Assembly: GCA_029963845.1 (NCBI GenBank)
Contig: JANEYF010005896.1
Span: 559,001 to 623,000 of the forward strand
Origin: Rhamnusium bicolor
Taxonomy: Eukaryota; Arthropoda; Insecta; Coleoptera; Cerambycidae
Length of the DNA stretch: 64,000 bases
Reading direction: 5' to 3'
A program made the position numbers and the translations under genes. The notes beneath the pieces are model-generated. The model saw nothing but the letters and a program-made list of their open reading frames with translations, was not told the origin of the DNA and ran no database searches. Shown here in pieces: positions 1-11,113 of the stretch; positions within the stretch are counted from its first letter, which is position 1, and every line of letters begins with the position of its first letter.

Positions 1-137
1 ATCATATGCCCTAAGCAGACGGAGAGAACCCAGAATGACCGCCTTCTGCATTTGGCCTGCCAGCCACTCGGCTGATTTTTGGCAGGCCGGTACGATCTTC
101 AGTTCCGTAGCAGCGTAGTTTTTAGACCGGCTTATTA

Positions 138-250
138 ATAGTTGGAAAAATATTGTTGGGTAAGGATCCTTATTTTAAGAAAAACTACAAGTTGATAAAG
201 TAGTTTTTCTCAAAATAAGGATCCTTACCCAACAAAAATTTTCCAACTAT
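138..250. repeat. Hairpin with 51-bp arms
   Basis: Positions 138-188 are nearly the exact reverse complement of 200-250, with an 11-base loop. Both arms carry the palindromic core AAGGATCCTT. Weaker pairing continues outwards on both sides. It looks like a foldback or MITE fragment. I see no target duplication and no coding potential. The short reading frame through it is an artefact of the palindrome. Confidence 0.85.
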
Positions 251-290
251 AGGATTAATGTCTGGTTTTAGAAAAAATCCTAGCTCCTTG

Positions 291-384
291 ACCGGGGATT
301 GAATCTGGGACTTCACAGTGAGAGGCCAAATTTTTTTTTGCCAAATTCTTTGGCATGTATTCTTACCACTCGACCGCGAAGTCA
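291..384 (-). repeat. tRNA-derived SINE head (tRNA-like)
   Basis: Read on the minus strand, 361-377 resembles a pol III A box (GGTCGAGTGGTAAGA) and 297-307 resembles a B box (AGATTCAATCC, against consensus GGTTCRANNCC). The spacing, about 60 bases, fits a tRNA-like head. The anticodon region is disrupted by an A-rich stretch, so this is not a working tRNA. Interpretation as a SINE head or tRNA pseudogene is inference from the two boxes only. Confidence 0.45.
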
Positions 385-1308
385 CTTGTGTCACATGTTT
401 CAACGGATTATCACTAATGTATGGTTTCGCTTGGAGAAATGCCAGCGCCATCAAGAACACATGAATTATTTTTTCACATAATGTCCTGTGTTTCTTCAAT
501 CACTGAAAATAAATAATAAAAATTAAAAATAAATGAGGAACGATTCTTCTAATACCTGAGCCTGATTGCGGAGAGCTAGGATATGGAAATGTAATTATTG
601 CTGATTGATACATTACTTTTTTTGTTATATAAAAAAGTATTTTACGTTGTACAAAAACATGTACTTCCAGTTCGTCTCTGTTAGAGAGTATTTCCTGAGC
701 TGCTTAAAATCAAAAGCATAATATTTTATTATTCGGACAATGTAATTATTAATTTTGACAACATGATAAATATCCAAGATTTGAATTTATCATGGCATTT
801 GGTAAAATCGTTGATATAAATGATTCCATGATATAAATAAGCATGCTATTCTCATTTTTACCATTTTATTTTAACTTTTACGGTATTAGGCTTAATAAAT
901 ACAGTTTTTCACTAATAAATGAAAAAGTTTGTGGGTTACGCTATTGCAATTTTCCTTATTTTATTCATAAATATTTCACCGAAATTTTCAAAAAAATTGT
1001 CATTAATTTTTTTTTTTGTTTTTCAGGTAAGTCCGATACATCAATATTACAAATATATCGGCAGGAGAAGGTCAGTACATATCTACTTACTATTCAGACA
1101 AAACTATTGATAAATAAATTACGCATACATAAATTCTTGTATCAACTGTACCTAGTAGAAGTCACTAGGTATGGTAAGTAATAAGTGTATCACTCTGGTG
1201 GTCAGTGCTACTACCCGTCAGACATCACTGATCTCTTAGTGATTGATAGTGACCTGCAAAGCAGGTACCAAGAGTTGCGACCTCTAATCCTGGTGGGCTA
1301 AACTATAT
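385..1308. other. No gene recognised
   Basis: AT-rich sequence with short chance reading frames. The 112-codon frame at 843-1181 is low-complexity (Phe, Ile, Lys, Tyr rich), matches no family I recognise, and I do not call it a gene. Confidence 0.6.
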
Positions 1309-1529
1309 ATTGAATAAGATTTACAACAAACAATTATTCAGCGGACAAAAACCCCAACATGCGTTGAATGAAATCTGCAAGTCTTGTTTGATAGCTAAGA
1401 TCATTTGTCAGTTCCACACTAGAAATAGACCGGTAATGGAAAAGAGTCACTTACTATGTCTATCTTGCTTTATCGGCTTTAGGGTAGCCTGGTTTGCTAT
1501 TAGTATTTGTCCGTTGCATTACTTATGGC

Positions 1530-2817
1530 TAGAGCTGTCCGAGGTCACCTGGCCGCCAGAGCCGTCATATAACTCATATGTTTACATCATATCATAATAC
1601 TTGAATAAGTTTATTAAATGGAAATAAATTTTAACAATAATGTTACATTTTATAAAAATTTGTATAAAACTCACCCTTTTAAACAGATTTATGAAGTAGT
1701 TTGGTTGTCGTCATCACAAAGTGGGGAAGATCTATAGTATAATAGCATCAGGTATGTTTCTACAGCTGTCTCTGTCAGCGATGTTCGCTTTGGTGAAAAA
1801 ATATGTTTGTATTTTGAAAATGACCGTTCGACATCTACGGATGTAATACAGGCATAAGTAAAACAATCTGTGAACTCACTTAACGAAGTTGTAGATGCAC
1901 CATCACAAATTTGTCTTAATTTGCTAAAATCAGGATCTTTCTGTAATACACTCTCGAATTTTTCACTAACGCGATTATTTTTTGCGTCATATATAGCCTG
2001 TAGCTGTGTTTTTACGTCGTCCACTATTTGCAGCGATTCCACTAACGACAACGAACTATTTTGCAATTTTTCTATTGCGTCGTGTAGTCCCCTATAATTG
2101 TTATTAATACTTTTTAAATCTGTTTCAAGGGAAACGCCTTGAAAGCTTGTCTGGCTTTCCCTAATAGTTGCAGCCTCGTTAGGGTTGAACTAGTATCACA
2201 GCTTTTATTTGTTGAAAATATTCAGCATAATAAAAAGCCGTGGAAATGTTGGTTTAAGAGGGTCCAGTACACGTACTATAATATTTAAAATAGAATTTTT
2301 TTTACAATCTGTCGTCTCGTCAATACATAACCAGAGCCGTGTATTTTTTAATCCACATTTAATCCTATTTACAATGTCTTCACGAACAGCTGGAATATAT
2401 CTACATAACGATGTACGACTTGGTAAGTTTACCTGGGGATTGTATTTATTCCAAAACTCCCGAAATGGTTGTTTATCCAGTATGTATAGCGGAATATTAC
2501 AGGCTATTAACATTAACAATAAATCAAACATAAACTGAGTTGTTGCACGGTATTGATATGACGACGACAATCTGTTTTGTGCCAGCACATTAAGTCTTGA
2601 TTGCAAACTTTACAAATTATTTTGCATAAATTTATTCACTGTGTCCGCGTACGGTCGTTTTTTACCCTTTGGCGCGTTTGACATTATGTATAATTTATAG
2701 GTACAACCTCACGCATTAACCTTTCAAATAAAACTGCAGCGTAAATCACTTCTAAATCGGCACGTGTGACGACAGCGCAAGACCGTGGCTGTACTCCAGG
2801 CACATCGGACAGCTCTA
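1530..2817 (-). mobile_element. hAT element copy A (internally deleted)
   Basis: The ends are inverted repeats TAGAGCTGTCCGA (1530 onward and, reversed, up to 2817). The 8-bp target duplication CTTATGGC flanks it at 1522-1529 and 2818-2825. The length is 1288 bp. Against copy B (11114-12849) it lacks a block corresponding to about 11830-12210, plus two shorter segments near the N-terminal coding end. Eight-base duplications are the hallmark of the hAT superfamily. Confidence 0.92.
1689..2690 (-). pseudogene. hAT transposase remnant (copy A)
   Basis: This encodes parts of a hAT-type transposase of the family sharing ancestry with vertebrate CGG-repeat-binding protein (CGGBP1-like); the family assignment is from memory. 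The C-terminal piece (1689-2066) holds the hATC dimerisation signature VDVERSFSKYK followed by an FSPKRTSL motif, better preserved here than in copies B and C. The upstream piece (2205-2606) has the conserved CIDETTDCKK stretch, and the N-terminal coding region runs to the ATG near 2683. An internal deletion at about 2237 joins distant parts of the gene, and the zinc-finger segment is also damaged. It cannot produce active transposase, although its intact ends could still be used by a transposase made elsewhere. Confidence 0.85.
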
Positions 2818-2981
2818 CTTATGGCATACTGTCGACAACATAACAAGTTCGAAATTGTTCTAAATCTAGTGTGGAATTGACAAATGATCTTAGCCATCAA
2901 ATAAGATTTGCAGGTTTAACTCAACGCAAGTCGGGGCTTTTGTCCGCTGAGTAGTTGTTTCCTGTAAATCTTATTCAATAG

Positions 2982-4420
2982 AAGTTACTATTATATTTTG
3001 AATTGGTCAGTTTACTTACTGTAACTGCTTATTTTGCGATATTACGTAATTATTGATTAATCTGAGGTATTTTAAAATTTGAATCTCTGGATGCACACCG
3101 CATATATTATTAATTACTCTATAACTTTCACCAGAATATTATTTAAAACACATTTTATTATACGCATGGTATAGTTTTTAGAAAGAAGAGTGTTTAGTTG
3201 ATCCTAGAACTTTCTATCTTAGATTTATCACTTTTGTATTTCGCAATTATTATTATACCTACAATTTTATTTACTCAAAAGTTTTCCTATAAACTAAGAC
3301 TATATCTATTACGATTCACTGAATTTACGTTCAAGAAAGGCAATTCGATCTAAATCGATACAAATAAAATTAATCAGAAATTGAAATGATTTAAAATTCG
3401 TAAATGCAAGACGTTGTTTGAGAGGAAGGGAAATCTTATTACGAGATTAATGCTTTTTTATAAATCTGTGGATATTGGACATTTTTATTCAAGATACATT
3501 ACACCAGCGAACATTTTATCATATAAGTACAGGGTGATCAGATATAAAGTAACATCTCTCCTGACTTTGATACTTTTAGGGGTATACAAAAAATTAAAAA
3601 ACTGACAGAGAATTTTTTTTGTGAGGTTTTGGATATGTAATCAGAATTTAACAAAATCGAAAAAATTCGTCAATCATATATGTCCTTTTCTTCTGTAGGT
3701 AATTTGCAAAATGTTAGATTCCAACGTACAATTTATGTTTATAATAATAAACTACTCTAATAAAAACCAGAGCAATAATATCACAGACAAAACGAATTTA
3801 TTACAACTAACCAAAGTTATTCGTTTATATTTGTATGAAACATTCATACGGCAATAATCAAAATATTCCTTTCGAAATTGTGTAGGTATTTTAAATATAA
3901 TATGTGAATGAACTAAAGACTTGTCCAAATAACTTGTCCTCAACGGGGGGTAAACTGTTTTAACAGGAATTTATTTGATAAATAAATTCTACTTACTTTA
4001 CGTCTGAATTTTTATTATAAAGTTGTGTGACTCACAGAACGATAATGGTTTTTTCTGTCCTACAGATCTGAAAGAAGGTTTTTAATTTGAAATCTAAGTT
4101 ATTACTAGATGTTAATTTACTTTTAAATATTTTAAAATTATTCCAGTAAATTAGTTTTAATTTTTTATTTCAACAACACCTACCAATGGAAGCGATAAAA
4201 AGTAACACCTGTCATTGCCATACCATGCCAAATTAGTATGAGCATTCGCATGCAGCAAACATTAACAGAGTGTATCTAGTGAAAAAGGCATTTTAGAAAA
4301 TTTTAGATATTCCCTCTTAGATTCTTTATCTTAAATGCTTTATCTTAAATACTTTATTTTAGATACTTTATTTTCCTTAGGAAAACCTTTCTACCTTAGT
4401 TATTTATCTTATTATCTAGT
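2982..4420. other. No gene recognised
   Basis: AT-rich spacer. The only notable piece is CAGGGTG at 3530, preceded by TA, which resembles a mariner-type terminus; I found no partner end. Confidence 0.6.
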
Positions 4421-4852
4421 AGTGATGAGCACTATCGAATGATCTGAACTGTCGAATGAATTCATTCGAATAAATTCATTCAATTAGAAATTTTCTAGAA
4501 AACATCATCTGAATGATATTGTTAACTTGCTAATTAATGCTGGTGTTTTACCTCTCATAAAAAATGGGTCTTTAGAATCATAACCGACATTTTCTTGTAG
4601 CCGTCACATGTCATCATCAGTTAGTTGGCAGTTGTGTTTTGTTTATTTTGTTGCTTACACTGTTTATCATAGCACATAATAAAATGTGTCTCTTATCTAT
4701 GAATAAAATACCGTCTTCGTCTATGCATATTCATAGCCTCCATTCTTAAATTCAACAATTTTTATATTCATTCATTCGTAATTCAACTATCAAGTTATTC
4801 GAATAAGTATCAACTATCGAATTATTCAATAGTTCCCATCTCTTGAAAAAAG
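4421..4852. mobile_element. Palindromic MITE, hAT-like ends
   Basis: The left part (AGTGATGAGCACTATCGAAT) and the reverse complement of the right end (AGAGATGGGAACTATTGAAT) match in order, and both are rich in ATTCGAAT-type motifs. Ends of the form AGTGATGGG resemble hAT MITEs. I could not define a target duplication, so the boundaries are approximate. Confidence 0.5.
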
Positions 4853-4979
4853 TTTTTTAAAATTCTTTTAAATATGTTAATGATCAAATGCCTAATTCCC
4901 GTTTTATCGTGGGGTAGAGAGACCTGTCATTGCAGATACACAGATCTCACGATTTTATAACCCTTTAAAAAAAATGATG

Positions 4980-5074
4980 AACCGCCGGACTAAGTCGGCG
5001 AGTTATAATGGTGTTATAACTAATAATCGGAGAGTTATAAAGATCTTATAGCTCGCCGACTCGATCCGGTCCGC
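4980..5074. repeat. GC-rich small hairpin
   Basis: The arms at 4980-5007 and 5047-5074 pair around AGTCGGCGAG/CTCGCCGACT with a 39-base spacer. The arms are much richer in GC than their surroundings. Function is unknown; a foldback remnant is the simplest reading. Confidence 0.6.
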
Positions 5075-5753
5075 TGTAAACTAGAGAAGGACGCTCCCAT
5101 GTTCTCAACACCACCAAACTGATATTCAAAAAGTTTAGTACCACATTGCCTTGAATGACATTAGTTGAAGAAGTGTTTTTATTATTAATTTCCTAGAAGG
5201 CAAGATTTATCTGACTTTTACAAATTTAATCTATCCCAAAGCAAATTGATATTAACAGTGTTTTATTTATAAAGAAATTATGCAATCTTGTTTGTTCTTT
5301 AAATGTTTCTGATTTTTTTTATTGTCTACTCTAAAATATCCTATAGATCAATATGGTGTCCATCCTATATAAGTTTCTTAATATTTTAGGAATAATAAAT
5401 ACAGCTATTTCAATAACTTTTCAGAAAGTCTACAAACAATTAGAACAATATCCAATTGCAGATACGTTGATAGATCTATATAATTTATTTATTCATTGTA
5501 CCACAGATGGCAGTAGAGGAAAGATTGGCCACCCGTCACTTTATGTCTGTTGTGTAGTATGATAACCTCTAATGTGAGCTAGTGATAGGATAAGCAGAAT
5601 CATATTTAAAGTGAATACTCAGTATTCGATTCATTTTTAGTATGGAATGAGTATCGAGAGGTGCGGACTGAGAACAAAGGCTCGAAATCGGTTGATGAAT
5701 GAAATCGAATCATAGCACTGTGCAGATAGTAATGAATTAATCGGTCAGAAATA

Positions 5754-6180
5754 GTGATGGGCGATATCGTAATTTTTCGGTATCAACCTGATTAGGAACC
5801 GTAATTTTTTAATATCAGTGATTTTGAACTGTGACGTGATCACGGTTTAGCAACTATGACAGTGAACCCCGCATCACGTTTTCGCATTTAAACAACTTAT
5901 TCACTTTTGAATGATTCCGTTCCGAGACCGTAGTCTCTCTGAGCTAAACTGTGATCACGTCACAGTTTTGGTGCAAACTTTGTAACATCATGATCCGTGA
6001 TTTTATGATATCGGTGAAAAAATCACAGGTAGTGAAATATCTCCTATAGGGATGCCGATTTTTCATAAAAGTATCGATTTCATAAATCGATCTAGATCGA
6101 TAATCAAAAAATCGATTGTGAAAAAAATCATCTCCCAAAAGATCGATTTTTTTTAGAATCGATCTTAAAATCGGGAATTC
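5754..6180. repeat. Cluster of palindromic MITE-like repeats
   Basis: The block opens with AGTGATGGGCGATATCG. GAACTGTGACGTGATCACGG near 5828 is inverted at about 5943-5968. From about 6045 a second unit opens with AGGGATGCCGATTTT and then holds many ATCGAT motifs in inverted orientation up to about 6175. No coding region is visible. Exact element boundaries are not resolvable by eye. Confidence 0.5.
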
Positions 6181-6181
6181 C

Positions 6182-6911
6182 GTTTGAGTATTATTAGGGA
6201 ATTATTGTAAATAGAGGATTAATTTCGTTGACCGTTATTTTTGACATCTAAGCGTAATTTCAAAAATAACGTTTAATGCTTTCGTTTCGCTTTTCGATAA
6301 TTCCCTCTAATCTCAATACTTTAATAACCTTGACTCGAGCCGTATTTCTTTGACAGGGTATTTCAGATCAGATCAGTTGATTCTCGCTTCTGATTGGTTC
6401 TGTCAGTTTACACCAACTGTCTAAACCAATCAGAAATGAAGATAACTGAAATGATCCAAGATATTTTGCCAAAAGAATACGGCTTTAATAACATGACAGA
6501 AGAAGAAAACAGAACAGGGTCGCGTTCTATTTCTGTCGCACCCAAGCTGTCTTCGTACTTGGTAACTTGTGGTTTCCGATGTAGTGTTTGCGATGGACCA
6601 TTAATATGAAATCTTTATTTTTCAATATATCCAGTAATCATCTTTATGGACTTCCTGTTTACAAGTTTTGGATATCTATTGTGTACAGATGTAAAGATGT
6701 AATTTAAAGGCGGTGGCATTTTTTGACATAAGAGAATTACTGATATTACTGATTGTTTCTAATCAGGACTAATTTGAAAAAATGTTTAGTAAAAATTCTT
6801 GAATTTCTAAGAAAATCGCAAATATTTCAAAAAGTTGTAACTTAAACCCCCACATTACTGATATCAGAAAAAAAAGAAATTTAATTATACATAACTTGAT
6901 GTAAAAAAATA
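6182..6911. other. No gene recognised
   Basis: A 71-codon frame at 6394-6609 is of moderate composition but matches nothing I recognise and lacks supporting context. It is left uncalled. Confidence 0.5.
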
Positions 6912-7391
6912 CAGGGTGTTCCGACTGACTTAAGCAAGTTTTCGCGGTTTGAAGTTTACAAAATGTAACGTCAAAAATGGAACACTTGGTATATGGAATT
7001 TCTTTACACTGTATAGCGTAGCTCACCTTATGGTCTTTCTGCATATCAAAAAGCAAATGAGTATCTTTTAAACGAAAAACGTTATAAAGGTTATTGTAAA
7101 CCATTACACCTGTCAAAATTTTTGTTAATATCAAATATCTCTGAAACGGCTGGGTTTAGGCATAGGCTATCCTACATGTTTTTGACTCAGAATTTTATGC
7201 TCTTTTCGAAAATATATAGTGTATTTCATTTAAAATAGGCAAGTTAGTATCTACTTCCGACATAACCAGATGCTTGGAATTATTTTAGTTGGATTGACCA
7301 CACTGCCATTAGTAATTCCCTAAATTTTCAAAATTTTCTGGTGCGTACTTTTCCCTATATCGATCGATGCAGTTCCTGATGAGACACCCTG
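6912..7391. mobile_element. Mariner-type MITE
   Basis: The left end CAGGGTGTTCC and the inverted right end CAGGGTGTCTC are each bordered by TA (6910-6911 and 7392-7393), the dinucleotide duplicated by Tc1/mariner elements. The length is 480 bp. A 121-codon minus-strand frame overlaps it but has no transposase motif that I can see. Likely a deletion derivative mobilised in trans. Confidence 0.65.
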
Positions 7392-8320
7392 TATAATCTT
7401 ATATGTATTTGCCTAGAGCTTTTTCTTAATTCGAACATATACAGCCTTTGAAGGCGCCTTCCATGTTACCATCCATGCCCTAACAAGTCGAGCTGAGGAA
7501 GATAATTATAATAAAGTAAATGTGTTCTCCTTGAGGACATCTCTTTAAAAATTCGCCAATATTTTCTAAATAATTTGACCGCTATCCGACCAGTCAAGTG
7601 TAATTTCACAGCAACAAACTACGCCACTGGCTCAGAAAGCCACCAAATGAGTTTATCTGACAAGCTATCTTCCGTACGCGGCTGCAATTACTCTAACTTG
7701 GACCCTTAGGTGGTAAAAGACAGGCAGATGCGACCTCAGTGCATCAAACGAAGATGTTAAATCATTTCATAGTCTATAACGCGGTGGGGCGGAGTCACAA
7801 TTTTTAAAACGTTTTTAAAATAAAACCATTGCGCCAATAAGATTCGCATGAATATCAAAATATGCATCGATATATACATGGATGGCATGCCTGATTTATT
7901 AAGACTGACAAGGAGCTGCATTAAAGCCATCCTGAAATTTGTCTTGAGGGATCAAATAGCGATCTTAAATATTTAAAAAAAATTAACATTTATTACGACG
8001 CGGCATTTTTATAGTATCGTTATATACTTTGCAAGGTGGTAAAGCTATTGGTGTTCGAATGACTTCGAAATTTAAATAAAAGCATAATTCACTATAAAAG
8101 TTCTCTTGATGTTTCCCCAGAAACATTTCCTGTGATCCACTATTTGTCTATGTGAAAGTTAGTAGATTATTTTTTCTTTCTGCACCACCAAATGTCAAGC
8201 TAGAATCATAGAATAGTATGGTGTGCAGCATAGAAAAATTTCTCAATGAGAAGTTGCCACTTGCGCTATTTCACTTTAATTTTATGCTGACGTAGTTATT
8301 TATGTGAGCAATTTAAAGAA
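7392..8320. other. No gene recognised
   Basis: No open reading frame of note, no tandem array and no clear inverted repeat in this stretch. Confidence 0.55.
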
Positions 8321-8329
8321 AATTTTACA

Positions 8330-8545
8330 GATTTCAAGCAATTGGTGAGAGTAAACTTGCCATGGCGAATTAATTCTTTTAAAGCTCCCCTCTTGTTAGG
8401 TCTACCTTTGTAGGCCTTACTATTTAAATAGCCTCATAAGAAAAAGCCGAGTGGAGTTAGATCTGGAATCTTGCAGGTTACTCTATAAGTCCTCTCCTAC
8501 TAACTCATATTTGGGAATTTGGTCCACGTACTGACAAACGTTTTT
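8330..8545 (-). pseudogene. Mariner transposase C-terminal relic
   Basis: Conceptual minus-strand translation gives PDLTPLGFF, one stop codon, then GYLNSKAYKGRPN. This matches the block around the third catalytic acidic residue of mariner transposases (family pattern SPDLTPxDFFLWGYLKxKVY). The second Asp of that block reads Gly here and Trp is lost. Only this short segment is recognisable. It is old debris, and the call rests on one motif. Confidence 0.55.
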
Positions 8546-9378
8546 GGAGTAGCGAAAATAACTAAGCTGTTCTGAAAACCGGATGAAATTATTATACAAG
8601 CAATAATTCAAAAATTTAACATTTCAATTATACTATATAAATACTATATAACATATGTTTTTTGCCCTTTGCAACTAAAAAAACTTAATTGTTAAAACTT
8701 TTTAAATCGTGCCTTTTGCCAGCTCTGCCGGGAATTCAGCGGTGTCAGAGTCACCAGAGATAGGCAGTAAACGCACGTAAAAGTAATTTGTATTAAAACT
8801 TAATGTCATGTCTTATTTAATTACATACCATTTTCCACATTAATTGAAGCCTTTAAAAAAATTAAAGCATATTACTGTATCTAAAGTCGACTAATATACT
8901 TAATTAATATGAATTAACTGGGATGAAACTGTCCCTCGTAAATGTGTTATTCCATCTTCAAGCATATAAAATATAATTTTATGTTGATAATATTTTATCG
9001 GCGAGTTGCATTTTTTAATCAGCTCCGTGCCCCATGGGGAGAATCCTCAGTTATACTCCACTGGATATCGGAATCCCAATAAGAGTGTACTTATGCGAGA
9101 TTTCCTAAATTTAATTATGAAAAATGGTCTATGAAAAAATGAGATCTGCTTGTATGCGATTAACTCGGCATAAAATGAAATAAAAAACAGCGAGGCTAAT
9201 TTCGAGAAAATGTGTATTTATCAGAGTCTAGACGCTGTCCAGTAACATAACGTGTACAAAGTGCATTAATATCTAGAACCTAGAGACAAACTTCGGGCAT
9301 AAATTTTATTTACAAAAATAATGAATTGCACATGATGTACTCATAGCTGGACAGGACTCCCATAAATTCAAACGTCTT

Positions 9379-9542
9379 TAGGACAAGATTCAAATACCAA
9401 ACAAAACGTTGACAAATAAAAAACTGAATCGTGGTAAAGAAAGAATTGATCCCAAGTCCTTAGGACAAGATACAAATACCAAACAAAATGTTGACAAATA
9501 AAAAACTGAATCGTAGTAAAGAAAGAATTGATCCCAAGTCCT
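9379..9542. repeat. Tandem duplication, 82-bp unit
   Basis: Two head-to-tail copies begin TAGGACAAGAT at 9379 and 9461 and differ at only a few positions. No coding content. A simple local duplication. Confidence 0.85.
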
Positions 9543-9579
9543 TAAATAAGAGAGTTTTACCACATTTGTTGAGGTGATG

Positions 9580-11105
9580 CAGAGATCGGATTTACCAATC
9601 GGACATGACGTAAAACCAGGGTTGGCTTTAGGTTTTTATGTATCAGATTTGCATGCATATATGAAATTTATTTTAGCGAATTCCGTACTATCCAAAATTG
9701 ATAAAGTCAATTTATCATAAACACCCACTTAATGAGAACTGTAGATGGATATACTTAACACTAAATCAACACACACAAGAAGGCCCCATATGACTAGAGG
9801 AACTCGTGAAAAATTTCCGTGTATTGTCGTCAGATGTTCTTGAACAGTTGGATTCATAAATGCCTGCTGCGCCTGTGAAATAGCAACCCCGTCATTTGGT
9901 AATAGCACGTGGCCAAATTCCCCAAATGTTATAATGGGCTCTGAAGGTGATGGAATATTTGGTAGAATTTTATGAAATAACGTACACGGCTGAATGGTTT
10001 AAGAAAAACTTGCTTTACACTAGATATCAAATTATCAATATAAGGGTAGCACCCCCTAATACCTTCAGCAATCCTATGAAGCCCATGTGATAAACATGTT
10101 ACATGAAGTATATTCTGATATGTTTTCATCAAAATTCACTCCATCAGTAAGAAATAATAAGATCTTCCGCTTATTTTCTGCATATTTGTCACCCCAAAAC
10201 TCTTGTAGACTTGAATTACTCACTACCTTTGCTCCTTTGCTATAGTGCGAGAATTTGTAGCTTCGAAAACTTTAGAGGCGATCAAGTGTCTACTCTTTGA
10301 ACAATTTTCCTCCAATGCACCCACTAAAACATTAATTACCTGAAATCCGCAAGCATTGATGATTTCGTCTATGCTAGGCCAGATATTAAGTTAATAAATA
10401 TTTTTTTCTTAGTGTAGACTCCAAAGGCACGTTAACGTTGCTATATTTGCCACTAATATATTTTTCCAAAAATTATCTAAAAAGTGGATTATTTAGTTTT
10501 GACCACGGTATGATACATCCTATAATAAATTTCACTAAATCTAAGTTAAAATTATGTTGCATGTCACTGTAAGTAAAGCCACTTACGCTCCGTTTATGGG
10601 TTTCTGAGGAAATATGGCTATTCATATATGTGTTGCGTGACCATGAATTTGCTTTGTCACATCTAGTGCAATACAATTATCTACCATCAAATTGCGATTC
10701 GGCAGTATCGTGAATTCAAGAATTTACTGTAGCTTCCGTCGGTTTAGTACGTTGTGACATATTAACTGCATGTTTTTTAGTACCTATACATATACGCCCG
10801 AATGAATCCACGTTATGCAAGATACTGATTGATCATGCTATGTTTTCTGCCCTCCACACAGTAATGTAAATTACCAGTATACCACAACTTAAAAGTATCT
10901 ATTACGCATTACGTTTTTATTTAATATAGTGCATTCCTCGACAAAACTAAGTTACACATTAACATTGTAAAATTAAATAAAATGCACTTAATATGTTTGT
11001 TGCATGACTTTTTTGTAATTTGGGAATGTTTCAGTAGCTGTTTACAATATATTATATCACCTGTAAAAGTCATCCCTGGATTCTGATCGGTAAATCCGAC
11101 CTCTA
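9580..11105 (-). mobile_element. Old hAT-like (CGGBP1-like) element
   Basis: The left end (CAGAGATCGGATTTACC at 9580) and the inverted right end (TAGAGGTCGGATTTACC, reading back from 11105) form a terminal inverted repeat of about 22 bp with a few mismatches. I could not find a matching 8-bp target duplication. The internal transposase relic is on the minus strand. hAT copy B lies directly against the right end: its target duplication starts at 11106. Confidence 0.6.
9930..10690 (-). pseudogene. CGGBP1-like hAT transposase relic
   Basis: Two fragments survive. At 10473-10676 the frame includes a C-x2-C pair (CTRCDKANSW) and a later H-x4-H-type pair, as expected for a BED-like DNA-binding finger, followed by KLNNPLFRKF, typical of this family just after the finger. 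At 9929-10132 it reads TCLSHGLHRIAEGIR and then a Pro-Phe-Ser-Arg-Val segment, corresponding to the CKVHALHLVAETIR region of copies B and C. The intervening central domain is broken by frameshifts and stops. It belongs to a different and older subfamily than copies A-D. Confidence 0.65.
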
Positions 11106-11113
11106 GTGATAAG

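Larger units (their letters stand above)
1309..2981. mobile_element. Foldback (MITE-like) element split by a hAT insertion
   Basis: The arm at 1309-1432 matches the reverse complement of 2857-2981 over about 125 bp with scattered mismatches; both begin ATTGAATAAGATTTAC at the outer end. Removing the hAT copy (1530-2817) and one target duplication leaves about 377 bp of element. It has no coding capacity. It must predate the hAT insertion inside it. Confidence 0.75.

Noticed and set aside
843..1181. 112-codon open frame considered as a gene
   Set aside because: Composition is Phe/Ile/Tyr/Lys rich as expected from AT-rich DNA, and there is no family motif, signal or context.
6394..6609. 71-codon frame with a Cys-x2-Cys near its end
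   Set aside because: A single CSVC pair in an isolated short frame is insufficient; no family recognised.
9379..9542. CRISPR-like or satellite array
   Set aside because: Only two 82-bp units with no spacers; a simple tandem duplication in a eukaryotic genome.
9572..11113. 8-bp target duplication for the older hAT-like element
   Set aside because: AGGTGATG on the left and GTGATAAG on the right share GTGAT only at shifted positions, so a duplication is not supported.
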